In this document: positions 26,465 through 35,782 of the stretch, piece by piece
Layout: each line of letters begins with the position of its first letter
Numbering within the stretch: the first letter of the stretch is position 1
Source of the DNA: CAYYKD01 sp964471825
Lineage (GTDB): Bacteria; Spirochaetota; GWE2-31-10; CAYYKD01
Length of the DNA: 64,000 nucleotides
Direction of reading: 5' to 3'
NCBI GenBank assembly: GCA_964471825.1
Contig: CAYYKD010000016.1
Coordinates: 1-64,000, forward strand
The notes under the pieces: model-generated
The model's database searches: none
What the model saw: the letters and a program-made list of their open reading frames with translations, nothing else
What the model was told of the DNA's origin: nothing
Made by a program: the position numbers and the translations under genes

Positions 26465-27241
26465 TTAACCAAATCTTCCACATATATAATCATTAGTTTT
26501 TGGATTTGAGGGATTAACAAAAATTGTTTCTGTAAGATCAAACTCGATTAGATTGCCCCGTCTTTGTTCATCAACCATAAAAAATCCGGTATAGTCTGAT
26601 ACTCTTGATGCTTGACCCATATTATGTGTTACAATGATTATTGTGTACTTTTCTTTCAGCTCGATCATAAGATCTTCAATCTTCAAAGTAGCAACCGGAT
26701 CAAGTGCCGAACATGGTTCATCCATAAGTAAAACTTGAGGTTGTGTTGCAATAGCCCTTGCTATACAGAGCCTTTGCTGCTGTCCACCGGATAATCTTAA
26801 TGCATTCTGATGGAGTTTGTCTTTTACCTCATCCCATATTGCTGCATCTTTCAAGCTTTTCTCTACAATATGATCCATTTCTTTCTTAGACCCTTTAAAT
26901 CCGTTAATTTTTACACCCCACGCTATATTATCATATATAGACTTAGGAAATGGATTAGGTTTTTGAAACACCATTCCAATATGTTTTCTAACTTCAACAG
27001 GATCAATCTCTTTATCAAGAACATTAATTCCGTCAAATATTACCTCTCCATCAATTCTTGAATCAGGAATAAGTTCGTTCATACGATTGATAGATCTTAA
27101 TACCGTACTTTTACCGCATCCAGACGGACCGATAAGAGAGGTGATCATATTCTTCTTGAACTCCATATTTACCTTATTTACAGCGTGAAAATCTCCGTAA
27201 TAGATGTTGATGTCCTTTAGTTTTACAATAGCATTTTTCAT
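26465..27241 (-). CDS. pstB: Phosphate import ATP-binding protein PstB
   Basis: ABC ATPase that powers phosphate import. 258 residues with Walker A GPSGCGKST (38-46), Q-loop MVFQKPNPFPKSIYDNI, signature LSGGQQQR, Walker B VLLMDEP and switch His in VTHNM. It overlaps the pstA stop by one base (TAATG). Confidence 0.97.
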   Translation of the reverse strand: MKNAIVKLKDINIYYGDFHAVNKVNMEFKKNMITSLIGPSGCGKSTVLRSINRMNELIPDSRIDGEVIFDGINVLDKEIDPVEVRKHIGMVFQKPNPFPKSIYDNIAWGVKINGFKGSKKEMDHIVEKSLKDAAIWDEVKDKLHQNALRLSGGQQQRLCIARAIATQPQVLLMDEPCSALDPVATLKIEDLMIELKEKYTIIIVTHNMGQASRVSDYTGFFMVDEQRRGNLIEFDLTETIFVNPSNPKTNDYICGRFG

Positions 27242-27978
27242 TATCCTCTCCTCTTACTTGCCGATCTATTTCTAAGATATATGGCGAATGAATTCATTGT
27301 CAAAAGCAGTATCAATAGTATAAGAATTGCAGCAGATGCAAGATTTTTAAACTCTGCCTGTGGTTTAGATGACCATTGATATATCTGTATTGGCAATGTT
27401 GTAAACTTTGAAAAAATACTCGTAGGATCCATTACAATAAAAGTAGAGGCTCCGACAACTACCAGAGGAGCTGTTTCTCCAACTGCTCTAGAAATAGCAA
27501 GTATAGCACCGGTTAATATCCGTTCAAACGAAGCAGGTAAAATATGATACCATATTGTTTGAATCTTAGTAGCTCCTATTCCATAGCTTGATTCTATAAG
27601 TGTACGAGGGACAGCACGGATAGCTTCCTGAGTGTTTATTATTATAATTGGTAATACTAAAACAGCAAGTGTTAGACCTGCTGAAATTATAGTTCTCCCA
27701 TTTGCAGTCGTCTTTAACATATCATTGCCTTGAAACATTGACCCGCTTGTAAATGGTTCAAATAATCTGACAAACAACGCTAGTCCCAGTAAACCATAAA
27801 TAATCGATGGTACACCTGCAAGATTATATATATTTATTCTTATAAATTTAGCTATGAAGTTTTCTTTAGAATATAACTCAAGATATACAGCACCTGCTAC
27901 ACCGATCGGTAGAGCGACAAAAAGAGTAATAATCATCATCCATGCAGATCCAAGCAGTGCTGTCCTGATACCCGCATT
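27241..27978 (-). CDS. pstA: Phosphate permease PstA, C-terminal part (after frameshift)
   Basis: Second part of PstA. In the frame that resumes at 27978 it reads NAGIRTALLGSAW, then MMIITLFVALPIGVAGAVYLE, exactly the family's continuation of the upstream fragment. It holds the permease core with the EAA-like loop (IETSYG-type IESSYGIGATKIQTIWYHILP) and about five membrane helices. An extra T at 27979 separates it from the N-terminal part. An independent start at ATG 27939 is possible but would lack the first membrane helix. Joined, the two parts make about 420 residues. Confidence 0.85.
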   Translation of the reverse strand, partial: NAGIRTALLGSAWMMIITLFVALPIGVAGAVYLELYSKENFIAKFIRINIYNLAGVPSIIYGLLGLALFVRLFEPFTSGSMFQGNDMLKTTANGRTIISAGLTLAVLVLPIIIINTQEAIRAVPRTLIESSYGIGATKIQTIWYHILPASFERILTGAILAISRAVGETAPLVVVGASTFIVMDPTSIFSKFTTLPIQIYQWSSKPQAEFKNLASAAILILLILLLTMNSFAIYLRNRSASKRRG

Positions 27979-28504
27979 AAGTTGATTGTGGTCTTACAAG
28001 TATATCACCATTTAACCAGCTGCGGAATTGTGTTTTTACGACCGGAAAATCATCTTTGTATAACTCGACAGTTTCTTGTATATCTGCTTTATGAGTAAAA
28101 CTTTCCAATAAATTATAACTTTCAATTACATCAGGCATTAAAATATTTTCTACAAATATTGTATACAGATCAGTTTTTGATCTATATTCAAGTTTTTTAT
28201 CTCTGATAATATTTTCTAACATTGCCTCAGTAAAATCAGTGTCAATTAAAGAATACTCTTTCAGAAGTTCAATCAGACGATCTTTAGGTAAATCATCAAT
28301 ATCTTTACCCGGTGAAATAACATCCGGATCATACTTTAATCCTACTACAACAACCCCAAATGAACTATCTATTATAGATATAATAAGAATAGATAGTGCA
28401 AGTACAGAAAATACTGTTGATAGTAGAAAAATTGAATGCCATAACTTACCAATATTCTTTCGTTGTTTTAAATTCTCTATATGTATTTCATTTTTTGATA
28501 ACAT
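27977..28504 (-). CDS. pstA: Phosphate permease PstA, N-terminal part (before frameshift)
   Basis: 175 residues: a first membrane helix (about 24-45) and a large, charged extracytoplasmic loop (50-150), ending RSWLNGDILVRPQST then TAA. The end matches the loop that normally runs on into AGIR in PstA. The stop is caused by one extra T in ACTTAATG; removing it joins the frames. The loop between helix 1 and the permease core is long but not unusual for the larger PstA forms. It overlaps the pstC stop by one base. Confidence 0.8.
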   Translation of the reverse strand: MLSKNEIHIENLKQRKNIGKLWHSIFLLSTVFSVLALSILIISIIDSSFGVVVVGLKYDPDVISPGKDIDDLPKDRLIELLKEYSLIDTDFTEAMLENIIRDKKLEYRSKTDLYTIFVENILMPDVIESYNLLESFTHKADIQETVELYKDDFPVVKTQFRSWLNGDILVRPQST

Positions 28505-29418
28505 TAATCATACTCCTCTCTGAAGCTGGTAACTATTTTTCTACTTAGTATATTCAGTCCCATAGTAATTAAAAATAAGACAAACCCTATTGCAAATATA
28601 CTGTTGTAGTCCATTGTATCATAACCAACATCACCGCCGCTTATTCTTACCATATATCCTGTCATTGTTTCTGCTGCTTTAAATGGATTAAAAGTTAGAT
28701 TTGGACCGGAACCTGCAGCCATTGCGACAATCATTGTTTCTCCGAATGCCCTTGACAAACCAATTATTATAGATGCTGCAATTCCTGAAAACGCTGCCGG
28801 TAAAACAATGTTAAGTGATGTTTCAAGTTTAGTTGCACCCACACCATATGCGGCATCTCTTAAACCGCGAGGGACTGAGTTTAATGCATCCTCTGACATA
28901 GTAGCAATAATCGGTGTTATTAGTATCCCCATTGCGAGTCCTGCTGAAAACATATTATAAACCTCGATTACATCATCACCAAGAATCAATTGTAATAATG
29001 GTGTTAAAAATGTCAATGCAAAGAAACCATATACGATTGTTGGTATGCCGGCTAGTATTTCAAGTATTGGTTTTAAAATTGAACGGGTTTTCTCTGTAGC
29101 ATATTCACTAAGGTAGATAGCTACAGACATTCCAACCGGAACAGCTACCAGCATCGCTATAAGACTTGTCATTATAGTCGAGTTTAATAATGGGAGAATT
29201 CCAAAGTGATCTATTGCCGGCTGCCAAACTAATCCAAAGAAAAACTCTCTAAGAGACACACCCCTTGAAAAAAATAGCCATGCATCTTTAAATAACACAA
29301 CGATAATACCAAAAGTTATAAACACAGAAATAAAACCACAAAGAGTTAGTAAGTATTGTATAATTTGTTCATTAATCCGTAATCGTTTTTTTAATAATAT
29401 TTTTGTTAAATGTGCCAT
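28504..29418 (-). CDS. pstC: Phosphate permease PstC
   Basis: Inner-membrane permease partner of PstA. 304 residues with six membrane helices and the inner-membrane-component loop (GLRDAAYGVGATKLETSLNIVLPAA). Other typical parts are the GILPLLNSTIMTSLIAMLVA start and the ILAGIPTIVYGFFAL helix. CCGGAG precedes the ATG. Order pstS-pstC-pstA-pstB-phoU is conserved. Confidence 0.95.
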   Translation of the reverse strand: MAHLTKILLKKRLRINEQIIQYLLTLCGFISVFITFGIIVVLFKDAWLFFSRGVSLREFFFGLVWQPAIDHFGILPLLNSTIMTSLIAMLVAVPVGMSVAIYLSEYATEKTRSILKPILEILAGIPTIVYGFFALTFLTPLLQLILGDDVIEVYNMFSAGLAMGILITPIIATMSEDALNSVPRGLRDAAYGVGATKLETSLNIVLPAAFSGIAASIIIGLSRAFGETMIVAMAAGSGPNLTFNPFKAAETMTGYMVRISGGDVGYDTMDYNSIFAIGFVLFLITMGLNILSRKIVTSFREEYD

Positions 29419-29449
29419 AAATTATCTCCGGTAAAGTATAAAAACAAAC

Positions 29450-29472
29450 AGGGATCATGTATCATGACCCCT
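29450..29472 (-). terminator. Attenuator hairpin between pstS and pstC
   Basis: On the minus strand AGGGGTCATG pairs with CATGATCCCT (one G-T pair) around ATA, followed by TG and T-rich sequence. Such a hairpin lets pstS be made in excess over the permease genes. Confidence 0.65.
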
Positions 29473-29486
29473 TAATTTGTTAACTA

Positions 29487-30413
29487 TTACTTAGTTGCGT
29501 CAAGCAGAGCTTGTTTTGCTTTGTTAATAGTTTCAACTGGAGCTGGAAAATATCCAACTTTTTTGATAACAGCATCTACATTAGTTAAATAGTAGTTAAT
29601 GAATGAAGCTACTTGTGGCTTAGTTTTCATTATAGTTGCATCTGAGTAGATAAAAAGTGGTCTTGACAACATGTAAGTATTTTTATCAACCGCTTCTGCA
29701 CTAGGCACAACACCATTTATTCCTATAGCACTAAGTTTTTTCTTATTTTCTTCAAAGTAAGCATATCCAAAAAAACCAATTGCATATTGATCTTTTTCAA
29801 CACCAATAACCAACACATTATCATCTTCAGATAATTGAGTATTTTTTGCTTCTAGGATAGGTTTTTTATCTTTATTAAAAACTTCTTCTACAAAATAATC
29901 AAATGTGCCACTGTCAGTTCCGGGAATAAATCTCTTAATTGGTTTCTTAGGGAACTTAGGATCTACATCAGACCACAAATTTGCAGTTGAAAAAGCCTTT
30001 GCAAGTTGCTCTTTTGTAAGATTAGTTAAAAACTTATTCTTTTTACTAATAACAACTGCAAGAGCATCTGTTCCAACTCTAATCTCAATTGGTACTCTTG
30101 GTGGGTTAAGTTTTGCAGCGTTTGCAATCTCTGAAGATTTAATTGGTCTACTAGCATTTGCAATGTCAGTCTCACCTGTTTTGCAAAATCTTTCAAAACC
30201 AGCACCAGAACCGATACTGTCGATAGTGATGTTACCTTTGTAACCCTCTTTCTTAAACCTCTCTGCAATGCTTTCCGTTAATGGAAATACCGTAGAACTA
30301 CCTGCTGTAACAATATCCCCAACTACCGTTGATGGATCTACTTTAGGCAACTGTTGAGCATTAACCATAAATGATAATGCCATCATTAAAAATCCGATAA
30401 CAAATTTCTTCAT
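29487..30413 (-). CDS. pstS: Phosphate-binding protein PstS
   Basis: Periplasmic high-affinity phosphate receptor. 308 residues with a signal peptide (1-19, cut after VNA). Phosphate-site segments are TAGSSTVFPLTE (about 36-47), SIGSGAGFERFC, DIANASRPI and FIPGTDSGTFDYF. It lacks a lipobox, so it is soluble. AAGGAG precedes the ATG. First gene of the pst operon. Confidence 0.95.
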   Translation of the reverse strand: MKKFVIGFLMMALSFMVNAQQLPKVDPSTVVGDIVTAGSSTVFPLTESIAERFKKEGYKGNITIDSIGSGAGFERFCKTGETDIANASRPIKSSEIANAAKLNPPRVPIEIRVGTDALAVVISKKNKFLTNLTKEQLAKAFSTANLWSDVDPKFPKKPIKRFIPGTDSGTFDYFVEEVFNKDKKPILEAKNTQLSEDDNVLVIGVEKDQYAIGFFGYAYFEENKKKLSAIGINGVVPSAEAVDKNTYMLSRPLFIYSDATIMKTKPQVASFINYYLTNVDAVIKKVGYFPAPVETINKAKQALLDATK

Positions 30414-30434
30414 ACTAAACTCCTTGTTTTTAAA

Positions 30435-30464
30435 ATCATAGCTAATCTAATATATAATTGTTAA
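30435..30464 (-). promoter_or_regulatory. Putative pst operon promoter
   Basis: Minus-strand TTAACA (30464-30459), 18-base spacer, TATGAT (30440-30435), 22 bases before the pstS ATG. No Pho-box-like direct repeat was recognised. Confidence 0.4.
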
Positions 30465-30593
30465 CTTTTAATTAAGATTTTATTAATAAAGTTTTATTTA
30501 AAGAGCCTCTAAAGTAATTTTCTTATTATTGTTTATGCATATGCGGGCTAGAGTGAAAAAAAGAATAAATTTCTAATATTATGCATAATAATC

Positions 30594-30621
30594 TTGACTT
30601 AAATCCACAAACTGATATTAT
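30594..30621 (+). promoter_or_regulatory. Putative promoter of the small membrane-associated protein gene
   Basis: TTGACT at 30594-30599, 16-base spacer, TATTAT at 30616-30621, about 32 bases before the ATG at 30654. Confidence 0.45.
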
Positions 30622-30653
30622 GATATTCAATTATATAAAATTATGGGGCTAAT

Positions 30654-31124
30654 ATGAAAATATCATCTATTGTTATACTATTGATTGTTTTTTCAGCTAT
30701 ATCATCGTTTGGGACACAAAACTTCTCATTTCTTCAAGTAAACAGCACATATGAAAACAACGAAGAGATTATTATTATGAAAGAAACGGACTACAACAAC
30801 TATAATAATTATTTAAGAGCTGGCAAAGCAATGCTGATTTCCGGATTAGTTGGCAGTATATCCAGTACAGTTTTAGGCGGTGTAGCAGGTGGCCTTTTCA
30901 TTCCGTTAATGATGGGTTATGGATATATATTTTCAATATCCGGGTTTATTACAGGTATAGTATTTTTAAACCTGAGTACAATAGTTGGACTTCTATCAAC
31001 AATCCCATATAGTAAAGCTGCAAATATATTAAAAAAATATCTCAACAATGATGAAGTTAAAACATCGCTAATTTTGGATATAAACCCTGAGTTATTTACT
31101 TTAGGTATATCTTTTAAGTTATGA
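30654..31124 (+). CDS. Exported or membrane protein of unknown function
   Basis: 156 residues: a signal peptide (1-20, FSAISSFG), a short mature N-terminus, then two glycine-rich hydrophobic segments (about 62-82, GLVGSISSTVLGGVAGGLFI, and 88-118) and a C-terminal strand ending LFTLGISFKL. The aromatic/hydrophobic last residues are like the closing strand of an outer-membrane protein, but the body is too short for a barrel. No family recognised. Monocistronic, convergent to the M23 gene. Confidence 0.65.
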   Translation: MKISSIVILLIVFSAISSFGTQNFSFLQVNSTYENNEEIIIMKETDYNNYNNYLRAGKAMLISGLVGSISSTVLGGVAGGLFIPLMMGYGYIFSISGFITGIVFLNLSTIVGLLSTIPYSKAANILKKYLNNDEVKTSLILDINPELFTLGISFKL

Positions 31125-31181
31125 ATTGAGACACTTAAGACAAGTATTTTTAAATAATATTTTTCAAAAATAAAAAGTTAG

Positions 31182-32171
31182 TTATTTATTATTAAAAGTA
31201 ATATTAAATAAATCTGCAGGATTAACTGGAAAGTTATTAATCCTTACCCCCCAATGTAAATGAGGTCCGGTTGCAGTTCCTGTCGCACCTACTGTCCCAA
31301 TGATATCACCCTGCTTTAATATATCACCAACTTCTACAAAAATCGAACTTAAATGAGAGTAATCTGTAAAAACAAAAAAACCATGATCTATAATAACTGT
31401 CTTGCCTAAATATTCTGCATTCTTAATATAAACTATTACTCCATCGGCAACTGCTTTTATCGGTGTCCCAACTGGTTTTGGATAATCAATCCCATTGTGA
31501 ATGTTTTCCAAATGTACTTTACCGTTACTTAGTATCCATTTTCGTTTTAATCCAAAAGCTGAACTAACTCTAGACTCATTATCCAATGGATGAATAAAAC
31601 CTGATAAAAAAAAAGGTGTCTCATTTTTTTTACGCCAAAGCTCATGTCTAACTTTATTTTCTTCATTAAAAGTCTTAATAGTTGAATTTTTAACAGTATT
31701 CGATTGACTCTTGTTAAAAAATATATTTTGTTCAGCCCATGTTACAGGTTCTACGATATATTCAGATGTTTTACTTAATAGAAGAGACTCTGATACATAA
31801 ATAGAATATGAAAAATCAATCTTATAAATGTTATCATATAAATTAAAAGGAATAAATAGACCATAAAAATTATATTTACTATTAGATCTAACGGGCAAAA
31901 TTTTTCCGGTTATAGTATAATTTATTTTTTGTTCATTTTTTTCACCATAGTAATCAATATTTGATTCAATAAATACTCGCAAATAAGTGTTGGGTATTGA
32001 GAGTTCAAAATAATTAAAACCACCCTGTCTATTCTCAATCATAAATTTTTCACTGATATTCTGATTTGAACTCATATTACTTATCGAGCTTATAGAACTA
32101 TTAACTATAGAACTAGTAAATACAGTATATATTATTATAGAAAAAATAAAAAAATTAGATTTGGAATACAT
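31182..32171 (-). CDS. M23-family metallopeptidase
   Basis: Probable peptidoglycan endopeptidase acting outside the inner membrane. From ATG 32171 it has 329 residues. The frame also opens at 32228, but that start lies 53 bases inside the upstream gene, and the shorter form begins with a clean signal-like helix (SNFFIFSIIIYTVFTSSIV). The C-terminal LytM domain has the zinc motifs HNGIDYPKPVGTPI (HxxxD) and HLHWGV. The N-terminal 150 residues were not recognised. The family's catalytic residues appear intact. Confidence 0.88.
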   Translation of the reverse strand: MYSKSNFFIFSIIIYTVFTSSIVNSSISSISNMSSNQNISEKFMIENRQGGFNYFELSIPNTYLRVFIESNIDYYGEKNEQKINYTITGKILPVRSNSKYNFYGLFIPFNLYDNIYKIDFSYSIYVSESLLLSKTSEYIVEPVTWAEQNIFFNKSQSNTVKNSTIKTFNEENKVRHELWRKKNETPFFLSGFIHPLDNESRVSSAFGLKRKWILSNGKVHLENIHNGIDYPKPVGTPIKAVADGVIVYIKNAEYLGKTVIIDHGFFVFTDYSHLSSIFVEVGDILKQGDIIGTVGATGTATGPHLHWGVRINNFPVNPADLFNITFNNK

Positions 32172-32175
32172 TTTT

Positions 32176-33039
32176 TTAATCAACCTTATACTTTGAAATA
32201 TCTGATAATTTATACGGATTACTTTCAAAAAAGATTTTTACTTTTTTCTGATTTGATATCTCATTATAGCTTTGTTTAATAAAATCAGGATTTGTGTTAA
32301 GAAATGATTTTCCATAACCGTCAGGATCTTTTAAAAAAGATAATATCATTTCATATTGCGGTTTTGAGATTAATTCACTATCCAATAATTTATCAAACAG
32401 AATTTTATCAATTTTTACAGAACAATAAGTTTTAATATTATTAGACTCTAAAAAAACAACGCCCCCTTGACATCTATCAACTAGAGCTGCAGAAAATACA
32501 ATTTTTGCACCAGCCTGTACAATAGAAGGTATCCAGGCTCTTTGATAGCTTGAAGCCTGTGTAATAAGATCAGCAATGTGTGCTATTTTTGCACCGCCGA
32601 TTGACTTATGAGCATCATTTATCTCATTCGAGTACAAGGAATTATCCTTTAATATATACAGATGTTTTTTTCCTGAAAGTTTGGCAATAATTGGAGAAAA
32701 AAACCAATCTCTTCGCTCACCTCCACTAACAATATCAGCACCGATAAATTCAGGTGTTTTTTTTAATCCATCATAAAACTCATCCACAATAGTTTTAAAT
32801 ACTTTATTCTTGTCATAGAAACTACAAACTCTATTTTCAAGGTTTACGAAAAAGTTTGTAGTTTGTTTCTCACTATCTATATAGTTTAATAATTCTTCCG
32901 CATCATCTTTTGAACCGTACAAATAGTGTGTGTTAATGAAAAAAGGACCAATTGTACCCGATGTATACCAGTATGGATGATTTGAATCAGCAATTTTAAT
33001 AGCCATTGTTTCAAGTAAACCCTTTTCGATATTATTCAT
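32176..33039 (-). CDS. Phosphoribosyltransferase-like protein (orotate PRTase related)
   Basis: 287 residues with a type I PRTase core. GADIVSGGERRDWFFSPIIA recalls the orotate PRTase substrate region, and IADLITQASSY stands where the PRPP loop normally reads VDDxxTTGxS, then RAWIPSIVQAGAKIVFSAAL and DRCQGG. The PRPP loop lacks the double acidic pair of true PRTases, so the reaction is uncertain; it could be regulatory. It overlaps the zinc-ribbon gene by 4 bases. Similar orotate-PRTase-like genes are annotated in Treponema. Confidence 0.7.
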   Translation of the reverse strand: MNNIEKGLLETMAIKIADSNHPYWYTSGTIGPFFINTHYLYGSKDDAEELLNYIDSEKQTTNFFVNLENRVCSFYDKNKVFKTIVDEFYDGLKKTPEFIGADIVSGGERRDWFFSPIIAKLSGKKHLYILKDNSLYSNEINDAHKSIGGAKIAHIADLITQASSYQRAWIPSIVQAGAKIVFSAALVDRCQGGVVFLESNNIKTYCSVKIDKILFDKLLDSELISKPQYEMILSFLKDPDGYGKSFLNTNPDFIKQSYNEISNQKKVKIFFESNPYKLSDISKYKVD

Positions 33040-33284
33040 TTCTTAACCTCTTGTATAACATTAATATTAAATTCATCTTTACATTTTTCTGAGCAAAATT
33101 TAAGCTCCTCAGTTTCATGATTTATATAATCAGATTTGAAATAAACACCACAGCAACTACATTTTGTATATATCTCTCTACATGCATCACTACAATAAAT
33201 TTCTTCCGGCAAATCATCTGTTAAAATAAAATAGTTTCCGCAATTAGCACATGCTCTCATAAGACTAAAATTTAAATCACTCAT
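33036..33284 (-). CDS. Small zinc-ribbon protein
   Basis: 82 residues with three paired-cysteine knuckles: CANC (12-15), then CSDAC, CSCC and CSEKC, enough for two zinc sites. No other domain. Genes overlap or touch on both sides (PRTase-like gene by 4 bases, CPBP gene 2 bases upstream), so it is likely a subunit or cofactor-handling partner of one of them. Not recognised as a named family. Confidence 0.7.
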   Translation of the reverse strand: MSDLNFSLMRACANCGNYFILTDDLPEEIYCSDACREIYTKCSCCGVYFKSDYINHETEELKFCSEKCKDEFNINVIQEVKK

Positions 33285-33286
33285 AT

Positions 33287-33991
33287 TTAATACCTGTCTT
33301 TTAATAATATAAATACAAGAACTGATAAATTTGTAAACGCATGAACTATAACCGGTCTTATAAGGTTACCATCTTTTATCTTCAAATAACCAAGCATTAA
33401 ACCGGAAATAAAACTCATAATAACATTAATTCTACCGGGCAAGTGAAATAAACTAAAAACAATTGCAGTTACAATCAAATTTAAAGTATTAAATAAAGAT
33501 GACTTATCATAAGAATTTAATAGAAAATATCTGAAACTTAACTCTTCAATTAACGGAATAATAACTACAAAATATATAATTAATACAGAAAAAATCAAGT
33601 AGTTTTTATCATTTATTAAATGATTTAGTTGAACTATAGCTGAGTTCTTAAAATAACTGTTATTATCTAAAATACTTAATCTAAAAAAACTAATCAAAAT
33701 GAAAATCGAATAACAAACAGTTATTAGTAAAATAAAATAAAATAAAGATGAAAGTAACTTTTTTCTTATATTATCTATTGGAAATTGATTCATGAAATCG
33801 TTATTGTACCTGAATACAAAAATAAATAACATAACTGAAACAAAAACTCTCAAAACAACCATCATGAAAAACTCAATAGACTCTGTTATAACTAAATCGC
33901 GAAATAATACTCTTAATAATAAAATAGAATAAGAAGAAAAGTATAACGGAAAAATAAAGAATATTATAAATGAAACTAATCTACTTATCAT
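33287..33991 (-). CDS. CPBP-family intramembrane metalloprotease
   Basis: 234 residues with about seven membrane helices. The CPBP/Abi signature is intact: EELSFR at residues 149-154 (glutamate pair and Arg), FSLFHLPGR with His183, and HAFTN with His217 and Asn221. This family includes CaaX-type prenyl proteases and bacterial self-immunity proteins; the substrate here is unknown. It starts 3 bases after the HtrA-like gene and belongs to the same transcript. Confidence 0.88.
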   Translation of the reverse strand: MISRLVSFIIFFIFPLYFSSYSILLLRVLFRDLVITESIEFFMMVVLRVFVSVMLFIFVFRYNNDFMNQFPIDNIRKKLLSSLFYFILLITVCYSIFILISFFRLSILDNNSYFKNSAIVQLNHLINDKNYLIFSVLIIYFVVIIPLIEELSFRYFLLNSYDKSSLFNTLNLIVTAIVFSLFHLPGRINVIMSFISGLMLGYLKIKDGNLIRPVIVHAFTNLSVLVFILLKDRY

Positions 33992-33994
33992 CTA

Positions 33995-35782
33995 TCAAAA
34001 CATATTACTTGAATATGCCGGGATTTTAATACCAAGCATCCTCTCGAAAACCCCATACTCATGATCTCTAAAACGCATAGTCAATACAATAGCTCTATCT
34101 TTTTCGACATACTTTAAATCATAGAGAAAAATATGATTTCCAATATCAATGGATAACTCTTTTTGGAGTACATTTTTATTTACTCCTCTAACAATAAACC
34201 TTTTCGAAAACAAACTGCCCTGATAGTATTCCAGATCAAGACCAAATAATAATTTCATAATATTAGTCTGAGTGTCTTTGGAGAAAACTGTTTCCATAGG
34301 AATCTCCGGTCTATTTTCAACTCTTATAAGCTTGTCAATCTCTATTCCATCCCTAAGATACTTAACTCTTGCAAGTCCTCCATCTCGAAGGTATGAAATA
34401 AATTTCTGAGCATCTTCAACAGATTTTACTTCATTGTCATTTATACTGATAATAACATCACCATCTTTTAACCCCGCAATTTCGGAGGGACCAAAAGGCA
34501 TAACATAGTAAACTATAACCTTGCCTTTTTCCTCAAAAATTCCAGCTCCTATCCAAGTTCGTTGTACCCTATCCCCTTTATATAGAAGAGGTAAAGTATC
34601 CCTGATATATTTAAAAGGTATAACAAAATTCAATCCTTGAAATTCAATTAGTCCTGCAAATACGATCCCTATTACAAGACCATTTTCATCTAATAACGGA
34701 CCACCCGAATTTCCGGGATTAACCGGTGCATCAATGTGGTACGCTTTTCCAAGTTCAAAGAGCTTTACCTCCTTACCACCAATAATGCCGGAAGTAACTG
34801 AATATTTTAGACCAAGCGGATTTCCAATAGTATAAACCCTATCTCCAACAGAAAGTACTTCGGTCTTTCCTATCTTTAAATAATGCGAATGTTTATTTGG
34901 TGTCTTTAACAAAGCCAGATCAAATACAGAATCATATCCAACAACTTTTACCGGAATCTCCTTATTAGGTTCATCTCTAGTAGAAATAGTAACCTTCGAA
35001 AAACCTTTATATTTTGGGTCAACATGATCTCTGATAACATGATAATTAGTTATGATATGCTGTTCATCGATAAAAAAACCAGACCCTATAGATTTGTCAA
35101 AAAAAGTAACACCCTTTTCTATTTTAAATCCTTTATCAAGCGTGATAGTAACAGCGGACTGCATAATCGATTGAAAATCTATTTTTTCATTATTATGTTT
35201 AAATGAATCTATATAAGATTTATATTCAGGCTTAATTTTACCTTTAAATAACTCATCCTTAGAAATTAGTTCATAAAGCTCTCTATAACGATCAATATCA
35301 TTTCTCTCCTTATAGATAGAAAATAGCTTTTCCACTAAGTCAGAATTATACAGTCTGTATCCAGCCGCCTCATTTAATAAGTTCTCATAAGTAAAGGTAT
35401 CTGTTGAGTTTTCAATATAATTAATGTAACTTGAATAGGTATTAACAAGACTCTCTCTATCAATAAAACCTATCAAATTACCCGCAATACCATACTTTAA
35501 ACCTTCATTGTAATTGTTTTTTTCAACATTATTCTTATATTGCTCCTCAATTTTTAATTTGACTGCCTCAATTATTTTTTTAATTTCATCAATCTCTTCC
35601 AGATTATTTACACTGTCTTCTAGTAACTTTGATGCTAAAACAAAGGCTTCAATTGGATCAATCCTTGATTTTTCGAAGTTTTGCCTTAAATTTTCAATCT
35701 TAGGAATTATATATTTAGTTTCATTTTTTGAAAGACATCCTAAAGATAAGAATACAAGTGAGATTGATAAAAGCTTTTTCAT
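33995..35782 (-). CDS. HtrA/DegP-like serine protease lipoprotein with PDZ domain
   Basis: 595 residues. A lipoprotein signal ends LSLGC at Cys16. Residues 20-200 are helical. The trypsin-like domain carries the triad His248 (ITNYHVI), Asp288 (VFDLALLK) and Ser359 (NPGNSGGPL). A PDZ domain follows from about 400 (GDVIISINDNEVKSVEDAQ). The last 90 residues are not assigned. It is probably a membrane-anchored periplasmic protease for misfolded proteins. It overlaps the upstream TPR gene by 4 bases. Confidence 0.9.
   Translation of the reverse strand: MKKLLSISLVFLSLGCLSKNETKYIIPKIENLRQNFEKSRIDPIEAFVLASKLLEDSVNNLEEIDEIKKIIEAVKLKIEEQYKNNVEKNNYNEGLKYGIAGNLIGFIDRESLVNTYSSYINYIENSTDTFTYENLLNEAAGYRLYNSDLVEKLFSIYKERNDIDRYRELYELISKDELFKGKIKPEYKSYIDSFKHNNEKIDFQSIMQSAVTITLDKGFKIEKGVTFFDKSIGSGFFIDEQHIITNYHVIRDHVDPKYKGFSKVTISTRDEPNKEIPVKVVGYDSVFDLALLKTPNKHSHYLKIGKTEVLSVGDRVYTIGNPLGLKYSVTSGIIGGKEVKLFELGKAYHIDAPVNPGNSGGPLLDENGLVIGIVFAGLIEFQGLNFVIPFKYIRDTLPLLYKGDRVQRTWIGAGIFEEKGKVIVYYVMPFGPSEIAGLKDGDVIISINDNEVKSVEDAQKFISYLRDGGLARVKYLRDGIEIDKLIRVENRPEIPMETVFSKDTQTNIMKLLFGLDLEYYQGSLFSKRFIVRGVNKNVLQKELSIDIGNHIFLYDLKYVEKDRAIVLTMRFRDHEYGVFERMLGIKIPAYSSNMF

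Noticed and set aside
29419..30653. Pho-box control of pst
   Set aside because: No direct-repeat Pho box could be seen upstream of pstS, and no PhoR/PhoB genes are in the window.
32172..32228. Longer M23 peptidase start at 32228
   Set aside because: It overlaps the PRTase-like gene by 53 bases and spoils the signal peptide that begins at ATG 32171.
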